Below are positions 1 to 7,848 of a DNA stretch of 64,000 nt, one piece after another. A program made the translations under genes and the position numbers. The stretch lies in assembly GCA_965217265.1 (NCBI GenBank), contig CBDCHP010000011.1, forward strand, positions 930,001 through 994,000, read 5' to 3'. How positions within the stretch are numbered: position 1 is the first letter of the stretch; each line of letters starts with the position of its first letter. The notes below the pieces were generated by a model that saw only the letters and a list, made by a program, of their open reading frames with translations, was not told the DNA's origin and ran no database searches. This DNA is from JAGRGG01 sp965217265 (lineage in GTDB: Bacteria; Pseudomonadota; Alphaproteobacteria; Geminicoccales; Geminicoccaceae).

Positions 1-529
1 TAACGTTGGTATTGGTGTAGACGCAGATGTCGCCCGCGATCGCCATCGCGCGCCGGGCGATCTCCTCGGCGCCGAGGTCGGGCACGTCGAGCAAGGCTTT
101 TGCCGCGGCGAGTGCGTAGTTGCCGCCGGAGCCGATGCCGATCAGCCCGTCGGCCGGTTCGAGCACGTCGCCGTTGCCGGTGAGGACGAGCGAGGCCTCC
201 GCGTCGGCCACCGCCATCATCGCCTCCAGGCGGCGCAGGTAGCGGTCGGTACGCCAATCCTTGGCGAGCTCGACGCAAGCGCGCATCAACTGATTGGGGT
301 GGCGTTCAAGCTTCGCCTCCAGCCGCTCCAGGAGCGTGAAGGCATCGGCCGTGCTGCCGGCGAAACCGGCGAGGATCTTGCCGCCGCCGATGCGGCGCAC
401 CTTCCTCGCGTTCGCCTTGATGATCGTGCTTTGCAAACTGACCTGCCCGTCGCCGGCGATCACGACCTGACCGCCCTTGCGCACCGACAGGATCGTGGTG
501 CCGTGCCACGCCGGCGCACCCGATTCCAT
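1..529 (-). CDS. hslV: HslV, peptidase subunit of the HslVU protease (3' end cut by window edge)
   Basis: This is the proteolytic subunit of the cytoplasmic HslVU (ClpYQ) ATP-dependent protease. The visible 176 codons run from ATG at 529 (MESGAPAWHGTTILSVRKGG) to the window edge. The N-terminus has a short extension before WHGTTILSVRK, so the catalytic N-terminal Thr is expected to be exposed by processing after His-Gly, as in other alphaproteobacterial HslV. Family signatures GDGQVSLQ, GGKILAGFAGSTADAFTL and GSGGNYALAAA are all present. The last few codons lie outside the window. hslU would be expected next to it. Nothing looks broken in the visible part. Confidence 0.95.
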   Translation of the reverse strand, partial: MESGAPAWHGTTILSVRKGGQVVIAGDGQVSLQSTIIKANARKVRRIGGGKILAGFAGSTADAFTLLERLEAKLERHPNQLMRACVELAKDWRTDRYLRRLEAMMAVADAEASLVLTGNGDVLEPADGLIGIGSGGNYALAAAKALLDVPDLGAEEIARRAMAIAGDICVYTNTNV

Positions 530-599
530 GCCTTCGTCCCTTCGACCGCGGCGCCTGGACCGGCGCTTCGGCGGGCATGTGGGGGGGCGCTCCTCCCCG

Positions 600-659
600 T
601 TCAAGTTTCGCCGCCTTGAGGCGGCTCGGGCCCATTCAAGTTTCGCCGCCTCAGGCGGC
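600..659. repeat. Two tandem copies of a hairpin-bearing sequence
   Basis: The string TTCAAGTTTCGCCGCCT is present at 600-616 and again at 635-651. Each copy continues into a perfect hairpin: GCCGCCT-TG-AGGCGGC at 610-625 and GCCGCCT-C-AGGCGGC at 645-659. The second hairpin contains the stop codon of the small minus-strand gene, so the pair may serve as a 3' end or terminator for it, although no T-run follows on the minus strand. A local duplication is the simplest explanation. Confidence 0.5.
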
Positions 660-896
660 GTCGGCGGCCGCCCGATCGAAGGCGTCGATCGCGTCGGCGA
701 GGCGGCGCAGGCCGACGACCAGCCCCTCCTCGTCGCGCAGGCGGAACGAGACCGTCGTCAGCACCGCCGCCGTGACCACGCCCTCGACGAGCTTGCGGTC
801 GGCCGTCTGCAGGCGCTGGGCCAATCCTTCGAGGTGGTAGAAGCTGGCCGGGGCCTCGTTCAGGGCGTGGTTGTCGTTCACGGGCGTAGAAGTCAT
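651..896 (-). CDS. Small hypothetical protein (81 aa)
   Basis: I do not recognise a family. The protein starts MTSTPVNDNHALNEAPASFYHLEGLAQRL and continues as a predicted helical, acidic soluble protein with no signal peptide or membrane segment. An open frame continues upstream to 1061, but the ATG at 896 is preferred because AAGGAA lies about 8 bases before it, and the upstream extension has a composition unlike the rest. It has no obvious operon partner: hslV lies beyond it on the same strand with a repeat between. A+T-rich DNA at about 1000-1110 upstream could hold its promoter. Confidence 0.6.
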   Translation of the reverse strand: MTSTPVNDNHALNEAPASFYHLEGLAQRLQTADRKLVEGVVTAAVLTTVSFRLRDEEGLVVGLRRLADAIDAFDRAAADAA

Positions 897-1125
897 GACG
901 CGGGTTCCTTGCATCCTGGCGGGGCAATCGCCGCGGAACCCGTGCCCGCCGGCCGGACCGGGCACGAGAACCATAGCGGAGACGAACAATAGGTTAACTA
1001 ACTTCATAGTTGAATTTGCGCAACAACAATCAGGGAAGAACTTCGCTAAGTTCGCTAGCAAATTCCGTCAAATTTGATTTGGATGTTGATTGATAATTTA
1101 GACGAATTTTGCGCGAATGCGTGAA

Positions 1126-1160
1126 CGCTTCAGTGCCTAGCTATGCTAGGCACTGAAGCG
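1126..1160. repeat. Perfect 16-bp inverted repeat downstream of the zinc-finger gene
   Basis: Positions 1126-1141 (CGCTTCAGTGCCTAGC) and 1145-1160 are exact reverse complements around a TAT loop; GTGAA at 1121-1125 and TTCAC at 1166-1170 can extend the pairing after an internal loop. It starts 7 bases past the stop of the minus-strand UBP zinc-finger gene, so a transcript-end hairpin is likely, but no U-tract follows. The rest of 897-1166 is A+T-rich and contains no gene I can support. Confidence 0.6.
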
Positions 1161-1166
1161 TCCTCT

Positions 1167-1481
1167 TCACGACCCCTCTAGCATTACCTCGTCGACGTAG
1201 CACCAGCCCCAGTCCTCGCCGGGTTCGATCGAGCGGACGATCGGGTGGTCGCTCGCGTGGTGGTGCGCGGTCGCGTGCCGGTTCGGCGACGAGTCGCAGC
1301 AGCCGACATGGCCGCAGGTCATGCAGATGCGCAGATGCACCCAGGAATCACTCGTCCTCAGGCAGTCCTCGCAGCCGGGGGCGCTCGGTTGAACCGGATG
1401 CACGTCGCTTGCGTGGCCGCAGCCGGCGGCGGCGGGCTCGGATGCGAGCGTCACCGTCTGCGACTTGTCGATCGTCGTCAT
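1167..1481 (-). CDS. UBP-type zinc-finger domain protein
   Basis: A 104-aa protein made almost entirely of a UBP (ubiquitin hydrolase-like) zinc finger. From residue 22 the Cys/His pattern is CGH, CEDC, HLRICMTCGHVGCCDSS, RHATAHHHASDHP and GWCYVDE, matching the fold that in eukaryotes binds a free ubiquitin C-terminus. In bacteria the domain usually occurs alone and its ligand is not known. Its ATG overlaps the stop of the upstream haloacid dehalogenase gene (ATGA at 1478-1481), so the two are translated from one message. Confidence 0.88.
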   Translation of the reverse strand: MTTIDKSQTVTLASEPAAAGCGHASDVHPVQPSAPGCEDCLRTSDSWVHLRICMTCGHVGCCDSSPNRHATAHHHASDHPIVRSIEPGEDWGWCYVDEVMLEGS

Positions 1482-2143
1482 TCTACCAATCCTTGCAAAT
1501 CGCTCACTACTTCGTCCGGCGGCAGGTCAAGATACTCGTCGGGCCCGCCCGAGCGGTTGACCCAGGCGGTGCGAAACCCGAATGCCACCCCGCCCGCCAC
1601 GTCCCAGCGGTTCGAGGAGACGAAGAGCACGCGGTCGCGCGTCAGCCCCAGCTCGTCGATGACGAGCGCGTACGTGCTCGGATCGGTCTTGTAGACGCCG
1701 ATCTCCTCGACCGAGAGCAGGCGATCGAGGAGGTCGCCGATCCCGGCCGCCTCGGTCGCGTCGCGGAGCATCTTGGACGTGCCGTTAGAGAATATAGCCG
1801 TCGTCAATCCGCGTTCACGCAAGGCCCGCAACACCTCGGGCACCTCCGGGTAGGCGTCGAGTTCGGCGTAGGCCGCGAGCAGGCGCGTCCGCAGGCCCTG
1901 ATCCTCGACGCCGTGCGTGCGCATGGCGAAGTCGAGCGCGTCTTGCGTCAGGCGCCAGAAGTCGGCGTGGCGACGCATCAGCGAGCGCGTCCAGGTGTAC
2001 TCGAGCTGCCGTTGCCGCCACAGCGCCGAGAGCGCGTCGGCCTTATCGCCGATGTCAGCCGTGTGCCGCCGAACCGCGGCGTGGACGTCGAACAGCGTGC
2101 CGTAAGCGTCGAAGACGCAGGCTTCGATGCCGTCCAGGTTCAT
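1478..2143 (-). CDS. Haloacid dehalogenase type II, (S)-2-haloacid dehalogenase family
   Basis: A 221-aa HAD-superfamily hydrolase of the L-2-haloacid dehalogenase type, which replaces the halogen of 2-haloalkanoates with hydroxyl through an aspartyl-ester intermediate. The residues known from that family are visible: nucleophile in FDAYGTLFD (near residue 12), Arg in RQLEYTWTRSLM, SNGT (about 119), the Lys/Tyr pair in YKTDPSTYAL, and SSNRWD (about 176). The full length matches the family. The stop codon overlaps the start of the zinc-finger gene downstream. True substrate is inferred from residues only; a general HAD phosphatase role is less likely. Confidence 0.85.
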   Translation of the reverse strand: MNLDGIEACVFDAYGTLFDVHAAVRRHTADIGDKADALSALWRQRQLEYTWTRSLMRRHADFWRLTQDALDFAMRTHGVEDQGLRTRLLAAYAELDAYPEVPEVLRALRERGLTTAIFSNGTSKMLRDATEAAGIGDLLDRLLSVEEIGVYKTDPSTYALVIDELGLTRDRVLFVSSNRWDVAGGVAFGFRTAWVNRSGGPDEYLDLPPDEVVSDLQGLVE

Positions 2144-2163
2144 TGCTTCCTCCCTCAGTGAAT

Positions 2164-2306
2164 GAACGCTGCGCGTGCGCTCGCCGCGCGGGCTTTCTCT
2201 CTTCTTTTTTGCCCTTGTCCGAGGCCGGCCGCGACGACCATGCTAGGCTGAGATCAAAGTGATAAAAAGAAAAGAGAAAAAGCCCGGCGCAGCCGACGCG
2301 AAGCGT
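2164..2306. repeat. Dispersed inverted-arm repeat, copy A
   Basis: The left arm (2164-2212) reads GAACGCTGCGCGTGCGCT, then a G+C segment and a T-rich run; the right arm (2263-2306) is its inverted counterpart and ends in ACGCGAAGCGT. About 50 bases of less conserved DNA separate them. The same architecture occurs at 31753-31889 and 35642-35787, with a half copy at 59071-59165. This copy lies between the divergent dehalogenase and GFA-like genes, so unlike the others its arm does not start at a stop codon. Confidence 0.7.
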
Positions 2307-2322
2307 AAACGGAGTCTCCCAC

Positions 2323-2943
2323 TTGGCAACCGACCTCACGATCCGCTGCGCCTGCGGCGCGCTGACGGGCGTGGCGCGCGGGCTGTCGCCCAAGGCCGGC
2401 AACCGACTCGCGTGCTACTGCGACGACTGCCAAGCCTTCGCCCGCTTTCTCGGCCGCGCCGATACCGTGCTCGACCCCTGCGGCGGCACGGACGTCTTCC
2501 AGACCTCGCCGGCGCGCGTGGCGTTCGGGTGTGGCGCTGACCGGCTCGCCTGCGTGCGGCTGACGCCCAAGGGGCTCCTGCGCTGGTACGCGGACTGCTG
2601 CCGCACCCCCATCGGCAACACGCCGGCGAGGCCGGGCCTTCCCTTCGTCGGGCTGGTGCACGCCTGCCTGGGCGCGGCGACGGACGGCACGCCGCGCGAC
2701 GCGGTGCTGGGCCCCGTGCGGGGGCAGGTCTTCCTTCGCTTTGCCCGCGGCGACGTGCGGACGCTCGGACCCGTCAAGGGCGGCGTCCTGCGCCACGTGC
2801 CGCGCGTCGCGAAGGTGATCGTCGGCGCCCGCCTGCGCGGCGATCACAAGCGCACGCCGTTCTTCGACCCCGCGACGGGGGCGCCCGCCGTGACGCCGCT
2901 CGTGCTGGGCGAGGCGGAGCGGGCGGCCGTCGCGGGTGGGTGA
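2323..2943 (+). CDS. GFA-like zinc protein (DUF6151-type)
   Basis: A 206-aa protein resembling the glutathione-dependent formaldehyde-activating (GFA) fold. The N-terminal CACG (residues 9-12), CYCDDCQAF (about 31-39) and ADCCRTPIGN (about 90-99) give the zinc-binding Cys pattern. Length and the motif RTPIGNTP suit the DUF6151 group of uncharacterised GFA relatives. The start chosen is TTG at 2323, with GGAG eight bases upstream; no ATG fits better. The gene stands alone, directly after repeat copy A. Substrate unknown. Confidence 0.75.
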   Translation: MATDLTIRCACGALTGVARGLSPKAGNRLACYCDDCQAFARFLGRADTVLDPCGGTDVFQTSPARVAFGCGADRLACVRLTPKGLLRWYADCCRTPIGNTPARPGLPFVGLVHACLGAATDGTPRDAVLGPVRGQVFLRFARGDVRTLGPVKGGVLRHVPRVAKVIVGARLRGDHKRTPFFDPATGAPAVTPLVLGEAERAAVAGG

Positions 2944-3086
2944 GGATGACCGAACGAACCCGGGCCCGGCGCGCGTCACACAGTCAAGACGGCTTCGGCG
3001 CCGGAACGTGCGCTCGGATCTGGCCTGTGATACGCCGTTGCTGCTATGAGGCATGATGATCCGACAACAACAGCATCGACGCTAAG

Positions 3087-3833
3087 ATGGCCGGCCATTC
3101 CCAGTTCAAGAACATCATGCACCGCAAGGGGCGCCAGGACTCGATCCGGGCGCGCAAGTTCACCCGCCTGCTGCGCGAGGTGCAGATCGCCTCGAAGGGC
3201 GGCCTACCCGACCCGGTCCACAACCCGCGGCTGCGGACCGCGATCCAGGCCGCCAAGGGCGAGAATGTGCCCAAGGACAATATCGAGCGCGCGATCAAGA
3301 AGGGCCAGGGCGCCGACGGCGAGAGCTACGAGGAGGTGCGCTACGAGGGCTACGGCCCCGGCGGCGTCGCGATGATCGTCGAGGCGCTGACCGACAACCG
3401 CAACCGTACCGCGGCCGAAGTGCGCGCCGCCTTTACCCGCTTCGGCGGCAATCTGGGCGAGCCGAACTCGGTCAGCTTTCAGTTCGACCGCATCGGCGAG
3501 GTCCGCTTCGACGCCGCCGTGGCCGACGCCGACACGGTCTTGGAGGCGGCGATCGAGGCCGGGGCCGAGGACGTGCAATCGGACGAGGAGAACCACACGA
3601 TCACGTGTGCCCCCGACGACCTCGCGGCCGTGCGCGACGCGCTCGAAGCCCGCTTCGGCCCGCCCGAGGAGGCGCGGCTCGGCTGGCGCCCGCAGGTGAA
3701 CGTGCCGGTCGACGACGAGCGGGCCGAGACAGTCTTCAAGTTGTTGGAAAGCCTCGACGACAGCGACGACGTACAGCGCGTGATCGCCAATTTCGAGGTC
3801 TCGGAAGAGGCGCTGGCGCGCCTGTCCGGCTGA
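3087..3833 (+). CDS. yebC: YebC/TACO1-family protein
   Basis: A full-length (248 aa) YebC/TACO1-family protein, long annotated as a transcription regulator and more recently linked to translation of difficult (proline-rich) stretches. Signatures are MAGHSQFKNIMHRKGRQD at the N-terminus, AKGENVPKDNIERAIKKG, YEGYGPGGVA and TRFGGNLGEPNSVSF. It lies upstream of ruvCAB, the conserved arrangement in many proteobacteria. Confidence 0.96.
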   Translation: MAGHSQFKNIMHRKGRQDSIRARKFTRLLREVQIASKGGLPDPVHNPRLRTAIQAAKGENVPKDNIERAIKKGQGADGESYEEVRYEGYGPGGVAMIVEALTDNRNRTAAEVRAAFTRFGGNLGEPNSVSFQFDRIGEVRFDAAVADADTVLEAAIEAGAEDVQSDEENHTITCAPDDLAAVRDALEARFGPPEEARLGWRPQVNVPVDDERAETVFKLLESLDDSDDVQRVIANFEVSEEALARLSG

Positions 3834-3861
3834 CGCGGGCCGGCCACCAAGGAGGTTTCTC

Positions 3862-3954
3862 GTGCGGCCGAGCATCGTTTCCCACTTCGGCGACCGCGAC
3901 GCGGCGGCGGGCGCCGGCCTGATTCGCGCCGGGGGTGGAACCGCGTGCGCCTGA
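3862..3954 (+). CDS. Possible 30-aa leader ORF overlapping ruvC
   Basis: GTG at 3862 follows a strong Shine-Dalgarno (GGAGG at 3851-3855, six-base spacer) and opens a 30-codon frame (begins VRPSIVSHFGDRDAAAG) that ends in TGA at 3952-3954, ten bases inside ruvC in another frame. The good ribosome site with no other start near it suggests translation, perhaps coupling ribosomes onto the GTG of ruvC. The peptide has no recognisable motif. Alternatively it is chance. Confidence 0.35.
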   Translation: MRPSIVSHFGDRDAAAGAGLIRAGGGTACA

Positions 3955-4445
3955 TCGGCCTCGACCCCGGCTTGCAGCGCACCGGCTGGGGCGTGATCGA
4001 GGCGCGCGGCAACCACATGCGCTTCTTGGCCTCGGGCGTCGTCGCCAGCGCGGCGGGCGAGGCGCTGGCGGCGCGGCTGGACAAGCTCTACAGCGGCCTT
4101 AGCGAGGTGATGGAGGCCTACGAGCCGATCGAGGCCGCGGTCGAGGAGACCGTCGTCAACAAGAACGCGCTCTCGTCCTTGAAGCTCGGCCACGCCCGCG
4201 GCGTCGTCCTGCTCGCCGCGGCGCGGGGGGGGCTCCTCGTCCACGAGTACGCCTCGAAGCAGGTCAAGCGCGCCGTGACCGGCACCGGGGCGGCCGAGAA
4301 GGAGCAGGTCGCCGTCATGGTGCGGATGCTCTTGCCCGAGAGCGGCCCCGTCACCGGCGACGCCGCCGACGCGCTTGCCGTCGCCTTGTGCCACGCCCAT
4401 ATCAGGCTGACCCAATCTCGCATCACCGCCGGAGTCGTCGCTTGA
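3945..4445 (+). CDS. ruvC: Holliday-junction endonuclease RuvC
   Basis: The 166-aa RuvC resolvase cuts Holliday junctions held by RuvAB. The acidic active site is visible in LDPGLQRTGWG (Asp near 7), AAVEETVVNKN (Glu near 68) and TGDAADALAVA (two Asp near 138-141). The GTG start at 3945 gives the canonical N-terminus VRLIGLDPG. The stop overlaps the TTG start of ruvA (TTGA). Confidence 0.97.
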   Translation: MRLIGLDPGLQRTGWGVIEARGNHMRFLASGVVASAAGEALAARLDKLYSGLSEVMEAYEPIEAAVEETVVNKNALSSLKLGHARGVVLLAAARGGLLVHEYASKQVKRAVTGTGAAEKEQVAVMVRMLLPESGPVTGDAADALAVALCHAHIRLTQSRITAGVVA

Positions 4446-5041
4446 TCGCCCTCTTGCGCGGTCGCGTCGCCCATCTGGGCGAGGACCACGCCGTCTTGGA
4501 CGTGGGCGGCGTCGGTTACCTCGTCCACTGCCCGAACCGCGTGCTCGCCCGGTTGCCGCGCGACGAGGCGGTCGAACTGAAGGTCGTGACCCAGGTGCGC
4601 GAGGACGCGATCACGCTCTACGGCTTCCTGGAGCCCGGCGAGCAGGCGTGGTTCAAGCTGCTACAGAACATTCAAGGCGTCGGCGCGCGCCTCGCACTCG
4701 CCATCCTCGGCACCCTGCCGCCGGACGAGATCGCGCACGCCGTCAGCGCCGGCGACAGGGCACCCTTGACCCGCGCCCCCGGCGTCGGCGCCAAGCTGGC
4801 GGCGCGCATCGTTAGCGAGTTGCAGTCGCGCGTCGGCAACCTGCCCGCCGTGCCGACGATCGCGGGCGGCTTCGGCCCGCCCGCGGGCGATCCGGCCGGC
4901 GACGCGCTCGTCGCCCTCGTCGGGCTCGGCTACGGCCGCAGCGAGGCCTACACCGCACTCGCCAAGGTGCAGGACCGCCTCGGCGAGGAGGCGAAGCTGG
5001 ACGGCCTCATCCGTGAATCGTTGAAGGAGCTGGCGCGATGA
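4442..5041 (+). CDS. ruvA: Holliday-junction branch-migration subunit RuvA
   Basis: RuvA tetramers bind the junction and load RuvB. TTG at 4442, overlapping the ruvC stop, gives a 199-aa protein beginning LIALLRGRVAHLG, the normal RuvA start; an open frame continues upstream inside ruvC but is not needed. Helix-hairpin-helix motifs lie at IQGVGARLALAILG and APGVGAKLAARIVSEL, and the C-terminal RuvB-binding domain ends in LIRESLKELAR. The stop overlaps ruvB (ATGA). Confidence 0.97.
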   Translation: MIALLRGRVAHLGEDHAVLDVGGVGYLVHCPNRVLARLPRDEAVELKVVTQVREDAITLYGFLEPGEQAWFKLLQNIQGVGARLALAILGTLPPDEIAHAVSAGDRAPLTRAPGVGAKLAARIVSELQSRVGNLPAVPTIAGGFGPPAGDPAGDALVALVGLGYGRSEAYTALAKVQDRLGEEAKLDGLIRESLKELAR

Positions 5042-6069
5042 GCGAGCGTCCCACCGACCCCGAGGTGCAGCCCGACGACCTCGACCAGAGCCTGCGCCCG
5101 CGCCGGCTGAGGGACTTTCTCGGCCAAAAGCAGCTCAAGGCCAACATGGGCGTCTTCATCGGTGCGGCCAAGAAGCGCGCCGAGCCGCTCGACCACGTCT
5201 TGTTCGCGGGGCCGCCCGGGCTCGGCAAGACGACGCTGGCGCAGATCGTCGCGGCCGAACTCGGCGTCGGCTTTCGCATGACCTCGGGCCCGATCATCGT
5301 CCGGGCCGGCGACCTCGCCGCCCTGCTCACCAACCTCCAGCCGCGCGACGTCCTGTTCATCGACGAGATCCACCGCCTCTCGCCCGCCGTCGAGGAGATC
5401 CTCTACCCGGCGATGGAGGATTTCCAGCTCGATCTGATGATCGGCGAGGGGCCGGCCGCGCGCTCGGTCAGGATCGACCTGCCGCCCTTCACCCTCGTCG
5501 GCGCCACGACCCGAACCGGCCTGTTGACCACGCCTTTGCGCGACCGCTTCGGCATCCTGCAGCGGCTCCACTTCTACGACATCGACGAGCTGGAGGAGAT
5601 CGTCAACCGAGGTGCACGGGTGCTCAAGCTCGACCTTGCCGGGGACGGGGCGCACGAGATCGCCAAGCGCGCCCGCGGCACGCCGCGCATCGCCGGGCGC
5701 CTCCTGCGCCGCGTGCGCGACTTCGCCACGATGCAAGGCGCGGCATCGGTCGACGCCGCGCTCGCGGACGCCGCCCTTCGCCAGCTCGACGTCGATCGCT
5801 TAGGCCTCGACCAGTTGGACCGGCGCTACATGCGCGCCATCGCCGAGAGCTACGGCGGCGGGCCGGTCGGCGTCGAGACGCTGGCGGCGGCCCTCTCCGA
5901 GCAGCGCGACACGCTCGAAGAGACCGTCGAGCCCTTCCTCTTGCAGCAGGGCCTCTTGCAGCGCACGCCGCGGGGCCGCCTTCTCACCCGAAGCGCCTGG
6001 ACGCACTTAGGCCTCGCCATGCCGGTCTCGGCCCGCGATCAGGCGGACTTGTTCGGCATCGATCCTTGA
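5038..6069 (+). CDS. ruvB: Holliday-junction helicase motor RuvB
   Basis: RuvB is the hexameric AAA+ motor of branch migration. The 343-aa product has Walker A GPPGLGKTT (about residue 60), Walker B LFIDEIHRL (about 105), sensor 1 LVGATTRTG and the arginine-finger context LRDRFGI, followed by the winged-helix DNA-binding domain ending in DLFGIDP. It overlaps ruvA and ybgC by a few bases, so the genes form one translation-coupled operon. Confidence 0.98.
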   Translation: MSERPTDPEVQPDDLDQSLRPRRLRDFLGQKQLKANMGVFIGAAKKRAEPLDHVLFAGPPGLGKTTLAQIVAAELGVGFRMTSGPIIVRAGDLAALLTNLQPRDVLFIDEIHRLSPAVEEILYPAMEDFQLDLMIGEGPAARSVRIDLPPFTLVGATTRTGLLTTPLRDRFGILQRLHFYDIDELEEIVNRGARVLKLDLAGDGAHEIAKRARGTPRIAGRLLRRVRDFATMQGAASVDAALADAALRQLDVDRLGLDQLDRRYMRAIAESYGGGPVGVETLAAALSEQRDTLEETVEPFLLQQGLLQRTPRGRLLTRSAWTHLGLAMPVSARDQADLFGIDP

Positions 6070-6497
6070 GCTTGCGACCCTTGAGCGTGGGACGTTCAAG
6101 CGTCGCGCACCGTTTCCCGGTCCGGGTCTACTACGAGGACACCGACGCGGCCGGGATCGTCTACCACGCCAACTACCTCAAGTTCGCCGAGCGCGCCCGT
6201 ACCGAGTGGCTGCGCGAGACCGGCCTCGATCACCCGACCCTGATCGAGCGTTTTGGCGGCCAGTTCGCCGTCCGCCGCTGCGCCCTCGACTTCAAGCGGC
6301 CGGCCCGGCTCGACGATCCGCTCACGGTCGAGACCTCGATCACGAGCTCGGGCGGGGCCAGCCTCGCCCTGGCGCAGAACGTCCTTCGCGACGGCGAGAT
6401 GCTCGTTATGGTTGAAATCGCCCTGGTTTTCATCAATTCTGCCCTGCGCGCGTCGCGGCTGCCGCCGCCGCTGCGACAACGCCTTGCCGAGTCGTGA
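6066..6497 (+). CDS. ybgC: Acyl-CoA thioesterase YbgC (Tol-Pal associated)
   Basis: A hot-dog fold thioesterase of 143 aa with the 4HBT signature RVYYEDTDAAGIVYHANYL, whose Asp is the catalytic residue in YbgC. It is the usual first gene of the tol-pal cluster and acts on the cytoplasmic side in acyl-thioester or phospholipid metabolism. The start is TTG at 6066 overlapping the ruvB stop; residues before VAHRFPVRVYYEDTD are poorly conserved, so a slightly later start is possible. Confidence 0.93.
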   Translation: MSLRPLSVGRSSVAHRFPVRVYYEDTDAAGIVYHANYLKFAERARTEWLRETGLDHPTLIERFGGQFAVRRCALDFKRPARLDDPLTVETSITSSGGASLALAQNVLRDGEMLVMVEIALVFINSALRASRLPPPLRQRLAES

Positions 6498-6525
6498 AGC
6501 CCCGGTAAGAAACCCGCCTCGCGCC

Positions 6526-6554
6526 TTGACAGACAGGCTTGCTTGACCCTTAAC
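6526..6554 (+). promoter_or_regulatory. Candidate promoter for tolQ
   Basis: The gap 6498-6673 contains TTGACA at 6526-6531 and, after 17 bases, CTTAAC at 6549-6554. The -35 is perfect and the -10 weak (three of six). It would separate tol transcription from the ruv operon. Confidence 0.3.
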
Positions 6555-6673
6555 TTCGCCCTTGCTCGCGTCGCGACATCACTTTCATTCCATCATCCAA
6601 CGTCTTGACATCGTTTGGCTTCGCGGCGGCGGAGCGGCCCTCATGGTGTCGGGACGGCGTACAGGCAGACTCC

Positions 6674-7392
<719 letters not shown>

Positions 7393-7393
<1 letters not shown>

Positions 7394-7836
7394 TGGCCGG
7401 CGGTGTCGCCACGGCGAGGTCGCGCGGCCGCTCGGGCCGCCGCTCGCGGCGGCAGATGGCGGAGATCAACGTCACCCCTTTCGTCGACGTGATGCTGGTG
7501 CTGCTCATCGTCTTCATGGTGACGGCACCCTTGCTCACCGCCGGGGTCTCGGTCGACCTGCCGCGCGCGGAGAGTTCGTCGCTCCCGGGCCAGGACGAGC
7601 CGCTCAGCGTCACGGTCGGGCCGAACGGCGAGGTTTACGTCCAGGACACGACCGTGGCGCTCGTCGATTTGTCGGCCCGGCTGACGGCGGTGAGCGCCAA
7701 CAACCGCGAGGCGCGGATCTTCGTGCGCGGCGATCGGGCCGTGGATTACGGGCAGGTGATGCGGGTGGTCGGCGCCATCAACCGCGCCGGCTTCACCAAG
7801 GTGGCGCTCGTCACCGAGGCGCCGCGCGAACCGTAG
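7393..7836 (+). CDS. tolR: Tol-Pal proton-channel subunit TolR
   Basis: The 147-aa ExbD/TolR-family protein has a short basic cytoplasmic N-terminus, then the MAEINVTPFVDVMLVLLIVFM segment whose Asp is the protonatable residue of the channel, and a periplasmic domain ending in INRAGFTKVALVTEAP. It starts at the ATG overlapping the tolQ stop (TGATG). Confidence 0.96.
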
Positions 7837-7848
7837 GGCCCTGGCACG

